A program made the position numbers and the translations under genes. Below are positions 7,714 to 15,342 of a DNA stretch of 64,000 nt, in pieces. Source of the stretch: Oceanobacillus iheyensis HTE831 (lineage in GTDB: Bacteria; Bacillota; Bacilli; Bacillales; Amphibacillaceae); the NCBI RefSeq assembly GCF_000011245.1, contig NC_004193.1, positions 350,501 to 414,500 on the forward strand, given 5' to 3'. Position 1 is the first letter of the stretch. Every line of letters starts with the position of its first letter. The notes under the pieces were generated by a model. That model saw only the letters and a list, made by a program, of their open reading frames with translations. It ran no database searches and was not told the origin of the DNA.

Positions 7714-8289
7714 ATGAGATTATTTCATGGAAAGCAAAAAGGGGTATTGTATTTGCTTGAGTGGGGAGTTGTCATTTTGTTTGTGTGCTTCTTTATAATA
7801 AAGTGGTTCGATTATACACAATATCATTTTTCTGCAGATGCTGCTTTTGAAGAAAAACAAGATCTAAATTATTCCGGACCATCTAAAAAAGTTGAAAAAG
7901 TGGATGTGGATGATCGAGTATTTTACTTGAATACTTTTAATGACCAATTTTCTGTTGGGATACTAAAAAAAGACTTTGGCCTTCTGTGGAAATATGAAAA
8001 TTCCTTTTACAGTATTGAAAGAGTAGACGAAGAAGCTATAACGTACTTACATGATGGATATATGAAGAATAATGATGTGTATTCTATTTATCTGGTTGGA
8101 GTTGTCAATGATCCAGCCATAAAGAAGATCCGACTGCAATTAAAAGGTGAAAAAACATTAGCATATCCAATAAGAGATAATGGTATGTTTGCCTTTTTCA
8201 TTGAGGATAACCATATAGGGTACGATAATTGGGAGAAATTATCCGGTGTAGATAAAAATGGTAAAGTAGTTTATGAGAAAGCAATATAA
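7714..8289 (+). CDS. Single-pass membrane protein of unknown function
   Basis: A 191-residue protein with a transmembrane helix at about residues 12-30 and a long outside domain rich in Asp and aromatic residues. GAGGAG lies upstream of the ATG. It is 11 bases downstream of the preceding secreted protein. No motif was recognised. Confidence 0.6.
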   Translation: MRLFHGKQKGVLYLLEWGVVILFVCFFIIKWFDYTQYHFSADAAFEEKQDLNYSGPSKKVEKVDVDDRVFYLNTFNDQFSVGILKKDFGLLWKYENSFYSIERVDEEAITYLHDGYMKNNDVYSIYLVGVVNDPAIKKIRLQLKGEKTLAYPIRDNGMFAFFIEDNHIGYDNWEKLSGVDKNGKVVYEKAI

Positions 8290-8366
8290 TTTGTTAGCCA
8301 TTAACGAAAAACAAATGGTAAAATAAATAATTAGCCATATGGACGATGAAGAAATGAGGTTTATTT

Positions 8367-8948
8367 ATGACAGAAATATACTTAGTTAGGCACGGGGAAA
8401 CAAATTGGAATAAGGAAGGAAGAGTACAAGGCAGGACGGATATTCCTTTAAATGAAACAGGTAGAATGCAAGCAAAACTTTGTTTTAACGGAGTAAAGGA
8501 ATTTGAGCCAACGATTCTGATTGCAAGCCCTTTACAACGAGCCAAAGTAACTGCTGAAATTCTAAATGAACAATGGGGTTTACCTATTATTGAGATGGAA
8601 GAATTTAAGGAACGATCCTATGGTGATGCGGAAGGAATGACGCTGGAAGATAGAGAACGATTCTTCCCTGATAAAGACATTCCGAATATGGAAATATTGG
8701 AAGATGTAAAGCGACGAGGAATTGAAGGAATACAAAAAGTGTGCCAACGGTTTTCTGATGAAAAAATCGTAATTGTAGCTCACGGGGCGCTAATCAATGC
8801 GATTTTATCGGTGATCTCTAAGGGAGAAATTGGATCAGGTAAAACACATTTAAATAATACTTGTATTAATAAGCTGACGTTTGCTGATAAGGTATTTGAA
8901 ATTAAAGATTATAATAACACGGATCATTTAATAGCGGTGAATGATTAA
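8367..8948 (+). CDS. Histidine phosphatase superfamily protein (phosphoglycerate mutase-like)
   Basis: A 193-residue branch-1 histidine phosphatase. The catalytic LVRHGETNWN stands at residues 6-15, the phosphate-pocket Arg in SPLQRAKVTAE, the acid in EFKERSYGDAEG, and the second histidine in VIVAHGALINA. Such proteins are co-factor-independent phosphatases on sugar phosphates, nucleotides or cobalamin intermediates, or broad-specificity mutases like PhoE. Nothing nearby picks a substrate. The length fits the family and the gene ends at a terminator. Confidence 0.85.
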   Translation: MTEIYLVRHGETNWNKEGRVQGRTDIPLNETGRMQAKLCFNGVKEFEPTILIASPLQRAKVTAEILNEQWGLPIIEMEEFKERSYGDAEGMTLEDRERFFPDKDIPNMEILEDVKRRGIEGIQKVCQRFSDEKIVIVAHGALINAILSVISKGEIGSGKTHLNNTCINKLTFADKVFEIKDYNNTDHLIAVND

Positions 8949-8958
8949 TTTATATATT

Positions 8959-8996
8959 TCCGGATAAGTATGGATATTGCTTATTCGGGATTTTTA
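8959..8996 (+). terminator. Terminator after the histidine phosphatase gene
   Basis: CCGGATAAG pairs with CTTATTCGG with one mismatch, followed by TTTTT. Confidence 0.72.
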
Positions 8997-9263
8997 TATA
9001 TACCCAGATTTTATAATATCCGTATGTAGGTGGCGGTAATGAGTCGATTTCATAACGATGTACATTCGGAGAGAATTTATTAACTGGTTATTAAGAACTG
9101 GTTCAAATGAAGGGAATAACATAATCCAGTTATGATTTTTATAACGAAAACAGTACTATTTACCCTGCAAATAGAAGCGTTGTTTTATTATAATGATGCA
9201 TAGATATAGGAAAATAAAACCAATTTTAGGGTATTAAATCGGGTATAAAGAGGTGTTAACAAG
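8997..9263. other. Long intergenic stretch before the DUF5082-like gene
   Basis: About 270 bases without a convincing gene. A 14-codon frame starts at the ATG at 9039 behind GGTGG but has no further support. The word AACTGGTT occurs twice within about 25 bases. No riboswitch or terminator was recognised. Confidence 0.4.
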
Positions 9264-9683
9264 GTGGATGTATTTACTATTAATGCAGAATTAAGTCGAC
9301 TACAACATCGTATCTATCTGAATAATATCGACTTACAAACAAAGCAAGAATATTTAGAACGATTAAAGCGTACATTGAACAGCATCGACTCCAAGCTAGG
9401 GGATTTTCGCGGAAATAATCAATTATGTACGAAACCAGAATGTTCAAGGTCTACTTTTTTTGGAAATAATGCAGATACTGTTGAAGGGTTACGTGATAGT
9501 GACATCGTTCCTAGTTATAAGGACATCGCTGATAATCAGCTATATGGAAAGACAGACCAGATTCAGTCAAAGATTAGGGAGCTTGAAGGTGACATAAGTG
9601 CGCTAAACAGTTCGAATAATACCATGGAATCTAGCAGAAGAACATTGATTGATAGAAGGAATGAAATAGGCAGGTCGTCATGA
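9264..9683 (+). CDS. DUF5082-like coiled-coil protein (orphan of an LXG/type VII locus)
   Basis: A 139-residue mostly helical protein: an N-terminal helix of about 50 residues, a central loop with two cysteines (LCTKPEC), a short FFGNNADTVEGLRDS segment where YwqH-like proteins carry a WxG motif, and a C-terminal helix with SYKDIADNQLYGKTDQIQ. The outline matches DUF5082/YwqH, small partners encoded in front of LXG toxins exported by the type VII system. The GTG start has AGAGGTG upstream. No DUF5344 or LXG gene follows, only 100 bases and an opposing gene. The family match is moderate. Confidence 0.6.
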   Translation: MDVFTINAELSRLQHRIYLNNIDLQTKQEYLERLKRTLNSIDSKLGDFRGNNQLCTKPECSRSTFFGNNADTVEGLRDSDIVPSYKDIADNQLYGKTDQIQSKIRELEGDISALNSSNNTMESSRRTLIDRRNEIGRSS

Positions 9684-9788
9684 GGTAGAATTTTTACACC
9701 TAAAAGCGGAAGCGTAGACGACCTATCTGGATGAGGGGATAGAGAACCCCCTTCAAATCTTGGTATTGTAAGAAGGGGCGGTTGTAAT

Positions 9789-10358
9789 CTACCATTTTGA
9801 AGTAGAACTCATTTCAAAAGCTTCCATTTTTTCAATTAAAGTTTTAGGGTCTTGGTCGCTAATAATTAATTCTAAGTATGATTCTTTCATAAATCCTTCT
9901 TTGACCGTGTTTTTCAACATGCTTATTAAAGGATCATAAAACCCATTTACATTTAGAAATCCACAAGGCTTTTTGTGGTAGCCTAATTGTAGCCAAGTAA
10001 AGACTTCAAACCATTCCTCGAGAGTTCCGGCTCCTCCGGGTAATGCAATAAAACCATCTGCGAGTTCTGCCATTTTTGCTTTTCGTTCATGCATATCAGC
10101 AACAGTATGTAATTCAGTTATATCCTCATGAGCAATTTCAACATCAACAAGTTTTTGAGGAATCACGCCAATGACGTATCCGTGATGACTAAGAGACGCA
10201 TTCGCTAATTCCCCCATGCATCCTACTTTTGCACCGCCATAAATTAGTTTTCGATTCGTTGCTGCCAAGTATTTTCCCATGTCATTGGCTGCTTTTAAAT
10301 ACCGCTCATTGGTTCCATTACTTGACCCACAAAAGATAGCAATATTATTTAAATTCAT
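9789..10358 (-). CDS. LOG family protein (nucleoside 5'-monophosphate phosphoribohydrolase type)
   Basis: A 189-residue Rossmann-like protein with the two family signatures: GGAKVGCMGELANA near residue 41 and PGGAGTLEEWFEVF near residue 106 (PGGxGTxxE). It corresponds to YvdD of B. subtilis. LOG enzymes split ribose 5-phosphate from nucleoside monophosphates; in plants and some bacteria this activates cytokinins. AAGGAGGT precedes the ATG. Monocistronic. The enzymatic class is well supported; the physiological substrate here is not known. Confidence 0.87.
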   Translation of the reverse strand: MNLNNIAIFCGSSNGTNERYLKAANDMGKYLAATNRKLIYGGAKVGCMGELANASLSHHGYVIGVIPQKLVDVEIAHEDITELHTVADMHERKAKMAELADGFIALPGGAGTLEEWFEVFTWLQLGYHKKPCGFLNVNGFYDPLISMLKNTVKEGFMKESYLELIISDQDPKTLIEKMEAFEMSSTSKW

Positions 10359-10629
10359 TGAGTTTTACCTCCTTAATTAGAATTATAGTATAGTTGTATT
10401 GCTTTGTATGGAAAAAATCTAATTTTTTCATAGTAGTCCATTTCATGATTGATAGGATTTGATATTTATATAATATTGATCATTACTTTTTGAACTAGTG
10501 ATGGACATATGTTTATGTCATAATAAAATTAGAATGAATCCATAACTGAACGTTAAGCAAGATAATTAAAAAGACGAAAGAATTACCCAGAAAAAAGAAT
10601 TGCCTTTGGGATGATAAGGAGAATAACAG

Positions 10630-10950
10630 ATGAATGTCGATTATGTAAAAGTGGAGGTATATTTACCAGAAGAATATATAGAAACCATGAGGAATGAGCT
10701 AAATGATCATGGTTTTTTAACCGTTGGTAATTATGATCATGTTATCTCTTATTCAAGGGTAAAAGGGTTTTGGAGACCGCTCGAATTTGCTTCTTCTTTT
10801 GACGGAGAGAAAGGCAAAATATCTCATGGCACAGAGTGTAAGATGGAGTTTAGCTGTATGCGTGATCAAGTTGAACAGGTTAGAAAGATAATTATTGATA
10901 ATCATCCATATGAGGAACCGATTATTTATTTCATACCGATTTTAATTTAA
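10630..10950 (+). CDS. Stand-alone PII-like domain protein (YqfO/NIF3 insert, COG3323 type)
   Basis: A 106-residue protein beginning VDYVKVEVYLPEEY and ending HPYEEPIIYFIPI. These are the marks of the ferredoxin-like, PII/CutA-like domain that is inserted in NIF3-family proteins such as YqfO and also occurs alone. It is expected to form trimers or hexamers and may bind metal or a small ligand. AAGGAG lies nine bases before the ATG. No neighbour suggests a partner. Confidence 0.75.
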   Translation: MNVDYVKVEVYLPEEYIETMRNELNDHGFLTVGNYDHVISYSRVKGFWRPLEFASSFDGEKGKISHGTECKMEFSCMRDQVEQVRKIIIDNHPYEEPIIYFIPILI

Positions 10951-11021
10951 TACGTAGTACAGGTAGAAAAGCGCTTGGGGTATAAATAATGTTTTAAGCT
11001 AAAAGAAGGATTATTATAATC

Positions 11022-11100
11022 AAAAATTAGCGTGAGAAATATGCAGAGAGCCCGGATTGAGGGATTTCAGAAGCGGGATTACATTAGGAAATATCTTTTG
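11022..11100. repeat. Fragment of an interspersed repeat (same family as 41551-41860)
   Basis: The stretch beginning AGCGTGAGAAATATGCAGAG closely matches AGCGTAAGAAATATACGGAG inside the inverted-repeat element at 41618-41637, then diverges. This is likely a decayed remnant. Confidence 0.55.
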
Positions 11101-11155
11101 AAGATACTTATCTTTGTGTTTTTCTGAATATTCTATTTTAAGAGGTGTGAAAGAT

Positions 11156-11560
11156 GTGAAAAAAAGTCTCCTTATCTTTATTTTCGTCTTTGGCTTAATG
11201 TTAACTAGCGGTTGTATGGGGGAAAACATTCCGGAATTAACCGTAACTGCGGACAGTAAAGAAGTTGAAGTCCGACTATCTAGTTATAGCTGGAAAGGAA
11301 CGGAAACAAGTGTAATTGATCCAGTAAAAGTTGCGGAGGAAATGAAGGCGACATTAGTAAGTGAGAGTACGAATATAGAGTGGAGAATAAGTGAAAAAGC
11401 AGATTCGTATCGCTTTTCTACTTGGAATGGGAAAGAGTGGATAAATCATAAAGAGATCGATTTTCCTTCTAACAAAGGAAGAACTATCCATATGGTAATT
11501 GCAGAGTGGGATAATCAAGATTATGTTAATTATTTATTTGTGACAGAACTAGTTTATTAG
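11156..11560 (+). CDS. Small lipoprotein
   Basis: A 134-residue predicted lipoprotein: KK at the N-terminus, a hydrophobic core, then the lipobox LTSGC at about residues 18-22, so Cys22 would be lipid-modified and the mature part held on the outer face of the membrane. The GTG at 11156 is chosen because AGAGGTG lies eight bases upstream; the longer frame to 11114 would bury the signal peptide. The mature domain is not recognised. The next gene starts 15 bases downstream and encodes a DUF4181 protein, so the three genes to 12431 probably form an operon. Confidence 0.78.
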   Translation: MKKSLLIFIFVFGLMLTSGCMGENIPELTVTADSKEVEVRLSSYSWKGTETSVIDPVKVAEEMKATLVSESTNIEWRISEKADSYRFSTWNGKEWINHKEIDFPSNKGRTIHMVIAEWDNQDYVNYLFVTELVY

Positions 11561-11575
11561 AAGTTGGAGGTTATA

Positions 11576-11986
11576 ATGGATTTTGGGTTATTTTTGTTTA
11601 TTGTTATGAGCGTAGCTTCAGCTATACGTTGGTTATTTCGTCATATACTATATCGCATATTAGGTGTGGAGAGACGAACGCGTTTTATAGATGACGATCA
11701 TAAGTATAAGAATCATATTATAGGCATAGTCGGAGTAATGGTATTAATCTTTGGCGTGACTTTATTATATATGTTTAATTATATTTCAATATTTGTGATT
11801 ACTATAATCATAGTATTTGTAATATTTGTTAGTACGAGTATACATCAAATACGCTTAGAAAAAATGCTTGAACCAGAGACTAACAATTATCTTCATTCGA
11901 TTTATATGTTAATTTTCGACATTATTGTTATTATCGTTATATTTATCCTGCTTTATCAAAACAAAGATATGATTTTACTATTTTGA
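11576..11986 (+). CDS. DUF4181 membrane protein, first of two paralogues
   Basis: A 136-residue protein with about four hydrophobic helices (2-18, 47-66, 68-88, 112-132). After the first helix the cytoplasmic stretch LYRILGVERRTRFIDDDHKYKN matches the corresponding part of its neighbour (LRRLLKVEKRKPFSYNYVNDQH), which is characteristic of DUF4181. GGAGG five bases before the ATG at 11576 fixes the start. Function unknown. Confidence 0.72.
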   Translation: MDFGLFLFIVMSVASAIRWLFRHILYRILGVERRTRFIDDDHKYKNHIIGIVGVMVLIFGVTLLYMFNYISIFVITIIIVFVIFVSTSIHQIRLEKMLEPETNNYLHSIYMLIFDIIVIIVIFILLYQNKDMILLF

Positions 11987-12002
11987 GAGGAAAATACAAT
12001 CA

Positions 12003-12431
12003 ATGAATAACGATGTCTTAGGAAATATATGGTTGGATTTAGCGGTTTTTGTTTTAATGATTTTCTTCTTGCATTTCGTTTTTAGTAAACTAATGAGACG
12101 ATTACTGAAAGTGGAAAAAAGGAAACCGTTCTCCTATAACTATGTAAATGATCAACATAAAAAAGGTGATAAAATAATAAGGACACTAGTTGTTATAATA
12201 GCTATAATAGCGCTAGGAATACATTACAATTCTGATGTAACAACAGGTATCCCAGTAGCTCTTATAATTGCAATACTGCTGCAGTTAATTCCTGAGTTAT
12301 ACCGAGCCTATATGGAGAAAAAGTATCAATCGCATTCAAATAATTATAAATATACATTGGCTGAAACTCTATTTTTGGCTTTAATTCTTATTGTCAGCAT
12401 ATTATTAATTTATCGTTTATATCGTTTTTAA
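12003..12431 (+). CDS. DUF4181 membrane protein, second paralogue
   Basis: A 142-residue membrane protein with four likely helices and the clear DUF4181 segment PFSYNYVNDQHKKGDKIIR after helix one. It is a diverged duplicate of the preceding gene, 16 bases downstream of it. AGAGG upstream is somewhat far (12 bases). No function is known for the family; association with a lipoprotein suggests an envelope role. Confidence 0.78.
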   Translation: MNNDVLGNIWLDLAVFVLMIFFLHFVFSKLMRRLLKVEKRKPFSYNYVNDQHKKGDKIIRTLVVIIAIIALGIHYNSDVTTGIPVALIIAILLQLIPELYRAYMEKKYQSHSNNYKYTLAETLFLALILIVSILLIYRLYRF

Positions 12432-12605
12432 ATTAGTTTGCTATAATTTAACAATGAGCAGACAGCATATGAATTGGCCAATAGAATGGTTCTATTGTCT
12501 ATTGAATGTAATAATAAAGGATTCTTCACCATATTTTGTTCGCTATGGACATCTTGGCTTCGCGCGTATAACCGAAGCTTATTGAGGATTGCCTGATCGA
12601 ATTTT

Positions 12606-12706
12606 AAGAGAGACCATGCCAGGTGGTTTTTTAACGTTTTCTAATGATTAAACCGTATAGCATTCCTGATTTTCAGGAGGGCTATACGGTTTTAATGGTC
12701 TCTCTT
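12606..12706. terminator. Nested double hairpin between convergent genes
   Basis: The inner stem AACCGTATAGC (12651-12661) pairs with GCTATACGGTT (12681-12691) and includes a smaller CCTGA/TCAGG stem; TTT follows. An outer perfect 12-bp inverted repeat AAGAGAGACCAT (12606-12617) and its complement (12695-12706) encloses it. The inner part is a good terminator for the DUF4181 operon; the outer arm is unusual. Confidence 0.75.
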
Positions 12707-12714
12707 CACTCACT

Positions 12715-13770
12715 TTATCTATTCTTTTTTTGCTGCATACTGATTTTCTTCCATTTCTTTCTCTCTTCAGTAGCTAATTTAGCATTTTGTTTTCGCTCGA
12801 TATAAGCTAACTCACGTTGTAACTTAAGATAACTATTCCAACGTCCTTCTTCAAGATCACCTGTTTCCAATGCTTCTTTAACTGCGCAGTCTGGCTCCGT
12901 ATCATGTTTACAGTCTGTAAATTTACATTCAGCTATTAAATGATTTATATCAGAGAAAGTATGGCTTAATGTATCACCATCTTCTGTCCATAATTGTAAT
13001 TCACGCATTCCTGGAGTATCGATAATTACTCCGCCAGTTGGTAAGTTAAACAGTTCTCGGTGTGTAGTGGTGTGCCTACCACGTTTATCATCTTCTCGAA
13101 CCGACCCTGTCTTTAAGACTTTTTCTGTCAAAAGTGCATTGATAAGCGTAGACTTTCCAGCCCCTGAACTTCCAATTAAGACGACAGAATCATCTTCGTG
13201 AATATTAGCCAAAATGTCTTCCTTGCCTTCTTCATTAGTCGCATTCCATTTGTATAATGGGATACCAAAAGCAATGCTGTCAGCGTGTTCAATGATTGAA
13301 TCCATATCGCTGGCGAGGTCTACTTTTGAAAATACAATATGTGGTGATGCTCCGCTTTCCCAAACAGCAGTTAAATATCGTTCTAATTTCCGTTCATTTA
13401 AGTCTTCATCCGCACTAATGACAATAAAGACTTTAGTAACATTACTAGCAACGATTTGAGCGTCTGTCCTCAACCCAGCAACTTTTCGCACAATACTGCT
13501 GAATCTAGGCAGTACTTGATCAATAATCACGATGTCATTAAAGTCTTTTTCTTGTAGGACCACCCAATCTCCAACTGCTGGATAATCTTCTCTAGAAATT
13601 GCTTCATGTCGCATTTTCCCTTTTACTACTGCGGGTTTGAAACCATTTATTGTCTGTAAAATGTATCGTTCTTTTTGTTCCATTACTACTCGAGCTAATA
13701 AATCTATTTGTCCGTCATAATTGATTTCTTTTCGATATGCATATTTTTGTTGAAATTCGTTCAAGTTCAT
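12715..13770 (-). CDS. rsgA: Ribosome small subunit-dependent GTPase A
   Basis: A 351-residue RsgA (YloQ/YjeQ) with the circularly permuted GTPase order: G4 FSKVDLA comes first, then G1 GSSGAGKST at about 200, then G3 IIDTPGMREL at about 248. The N-terminal part is the OB fold and the C-terminal zinc finger is visible as CKFTDCKHDTEPDC. It matures the 30S subunit. It is not in the usual prpC-prkC cluster but alone here, so it may be a second copy. AGGAGG precedes the ATG. Its 5' leader holds a terminator-like hairpin within a larger palindrome (13777-13842). Confidence 0.93.
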   Translation of the reverse strand: MNLNEFQQKYAYRKEINYDGQIDLLARVVMEQKERYILQTINGFKPAVVKGKMRHEAISREDYPAVGDWVVLQEKDFNDIVIIDQVLPRFSSIVRKVAGLRTDAQIVASNVTKVFIVISADEDLNERKLERYLTAVWESGASPHIVFSKVDLASDMDSIIEHADSIAFGIPLYKWNATNEEGKEDILANIHEDDSVVLIGSSGAGKSTLINALLTEKVLKTGSVREDDKRGRHTTTHRELFNLPTGGVIIDTPGMRELQLWTEDGDTLSHTFSDINHLIAECKFTDCKHDTEPDCAVKEALETGDLEEGRWNSYLKLQRELAYIERKQNAKLATEERKKWKKISMQQKKNR

Positions 13771-13776
13771 TTCCTC

Positions 13777-13842
13777 CTAGTGTTTTGTTGGCATAAAAAA
13801 ATTCGGATAGGCACTCGCCAACCGAATAAGACAAAACACTAG
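13777..13842 (-). promoter_or_regulatory. Nested palindrome and terminator-like hairpin in the rsgA leader
   Basis: Read on the minus strand, CTAGTGTTTTGT opens and its perfect 12-nt complement closes the element directly against the rsgA AGGAGG. Inside is ATTCGG...GGC/GCC...CCGAAT followed by seven U, a complete rho-independent terminator. This suggests premature termination or RBS masking that controls rsgA. It overlaps the end of a small frame. Confidence 0.65.
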
Positions 13843-13947
13843 AATAAACATGTATAAAAAGCTACACGTTAAAGGGCGTCCGACGTAAAGGTAGGCAAGT
13901 GCATAAAGAAAATTTGAGAATTTACATTGATCATTTTCATCACACAT
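13777..13947 (-). CDS. Possible small leader ORF upstream of rsgA
   Basis: A 56-codon frame begins at an ATG (13945-13947) with GGAGGAAGGTG immediately upstream and ends in the TAG of the palindrome, one base before the rsgA AGGAGG. The predicted peptide has a hydrophobic middle and several cysteines and aromatic residues. Its last third is encoded by the terminator hairpin. It may be a translated regulatory leader or a small membrane peptide; it could also be accidental. Confidence 0.4.
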   Translation of the reverse strand: MCDENDQCKFSNFLYALAYLYVGRPLTCSFLYMFILVFCLIRLASAYPNFFMPTKH

Positions 13948-14083
13948 CACCTTCCTCCACATTATTTTCATTTATCATACATCAATTTGAAAATAATGTA
14001 AAGAAAATATTGAAAAATTAGGCGATTATAGTGTTGTTCATGGTAAAGTAAGTAAAAAGAATAAATTAATGGAGGAGAAGAGA

Positions 14084-14566
14084 TTGATAAAGTTATTCGA
14101 ATATAATTGGCAAGTTCGTGATGAGTGGCTTAATTGGTGTGAAACTATACCTGAAGAAGCGTTGTTTAAAAAAAGAGTTGGTGGAGTACATAGTATCCAT
14201 TACACGTTATTTCATATTATTGAAGTCGAGTATAGTTGGATAAGAGCTATTCAAGAAAAGCAAGATGTTCCAATAGACTATAAAGACTATCCATCTATCG
14301 CTTCATTACAATCCTTATCCAGAGAGTGTCGGGATGAGATAGTGAGTTTCTTTGCCGACAATTCTAACTTTAATAGTAACAAACAAGTTCGGCCAGCATG
14401 GGAAGAAACAAGCTTTTCCATACAGGATATCTTACATCATGTCATTGTACATGAGGTTCATCATATCGGTCAGCTATCTATCTGGGCGCGAGAGGTAGGA
14501 GTAGAACCTATATCTGCTAGCTTTATTGACAGGGATATGAAGAAGGTATCAGATTATTTGGAGTAG
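14084..14566 (+). CDS. DinB/YfiT-fold metalloprotein
   Basis: A 160-residue four-helix protein of the DinB superfamily. Metal-ligand histidines are visible: HYTLFHIIEVEYSW near the middle of the first half and VHEVHHIGQLS near the C-terminus. Such proteins bind Zn or Ni and often act as thiol-dependent transferases (bacillithiol S-transferases in Bacillaceae). The TTG at 14084 is preferred because GGAGGAG lies seven bases ahead; the upstream ATG at 14069 overlaps that site. It converges with a TetR gene, with a minus-strand terminator just downstream. Confidence 0.82.
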   Translation: MIKLFEYNWQVRDEWLNWCETIPEEALFKKRVGGVHSIHYTLFHIIEVEYSWIRAIQEKQDVPIDYKDYPSIASLQSLSRECRDEIVSFFADNSNFNSNKQVRPAWEETSFSIQDILHHVIVHEVHHIGQLSIWAREVGVEPISASFIDRDMKKVSDYLE

Positions 14567-14575
14567 AAGGAAGTG

Positions 14576-14606
14576 AAAAATAACCTCTGTATGGAGACAA
14601 AGGTTA
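14576..14606 (-). terminator. Terminator of the minus-strand TetR gene
   Basis: TAACCT and AGGTTA arms with a 14-nt loop, followed on the minus strand by TTTTT. Confidence 0.72.
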
Positions 14607-14616
14607 ACTTGCTTTC

Positions 14617-15189
14617 CTATAAATTAGCATGTAGCATGCCATTGTTACTGACTTCTGTAATTATTCTAGTCATTTCTTCTGTTGACTCCTTCATTCCATC
14701 TTCTAGCCAACGTTCAATGACGTTAATACTGCCACTAATAACATATAAACTAATATATTTTGAACGGGTTTTATTCGATATTATATGGTCATGGTTTAAC
14801 GAACTCATGATATGAGATTGAGCAGCTTCCATTACTCTGTGTTGAAAACCTTTGTTACCATGTTCACTAAACAGAATTCGGAAATGCTCACTTCTACTCA
14901 CTACATAGTCCAGTAAATATTTTGCCATTGCAAACATTTCTTTTTTATTTTGATAATTATATTGCAGTAAACTTTGATCCAGTTCTTCGATTATCTCTTC
15001 CTCAATGTGATTAAGTAAATCATATTGATCGGTGAAATGGCTATAAAAGGTAGATCGATTGATATCGGCTTGAGAACAAAGCTCTTTAATAGTGATAGAA
15101 GAAATTGGTTTATCATTTAAAAGTTCCATTAAACTGTCTTTTAATACCATCCGTGTATATTTTTTTCTTCGATCTAATTTCTTTTCCAT
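14617..15189 (-). CDS. TetR family regulator next to the MMPL transporter
   Basis: A 190-residue TetR protein with helix-turn-helix ISSITIKELCSQADINRSTFYSHF at about 29-52 and a helical effector domain. It is divergent from the MMPL gene; the 150-bp gap contains short dyads, so it very likely represses the MMPL-heptad operon. The trigger may be a lipid or drug carried by that transporter. That link is inference from gene order. Confidence 0.86.
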   Translation of the reverse strand: MEKKLDRRKKYTRMVLKDSLMELLNDKPISSITIKELCSQADINRSTFYSHFTDQYDLLNHIEEEIIEELDQSLLQYNYQNKKEMFAMAKYLLDYVVSRSEHFRILFSEHGNKGFQHRVMEAAQSHIMSSLNHDHIISNKTRSKYISLYVISGSINVIERWLEDGMKESTEEMTRIITEVSNNGMLHANL

Positions 15190-15258
15190 ATAAAAACCCT
15201 TTCATTTCGTGATTTCCAACATTTTTCTGAAAAGTGTTGTTAAAGTAACATAAATTAT

Positions 15259-15273
15259 ACAACTGTTTGTTGT
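15259..15273. promoter_or_regulatory. Candidate TetR operator between tetR and the MMPL gene
   Basis: ACAAC, five bases, GTTGT, lying in the divergent promoter region and flanked by two GTAAC words. The position fits a TetR site; specificity is not shown. Confidence 0.45.
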
Positions 15274-15342
15274 GTAACTAACATGATGTATTTATAATGT
15301 TAATGTAAAATCATTAAATCATCAAGATGTGGGGAAATTACA

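Noticed and set aside
9180..9255. Sigma-B type promoter before the DUF5082-like gene (GGGTAT words)
   Set aside because: No matching GTTT element lies at the right spacing upstream.
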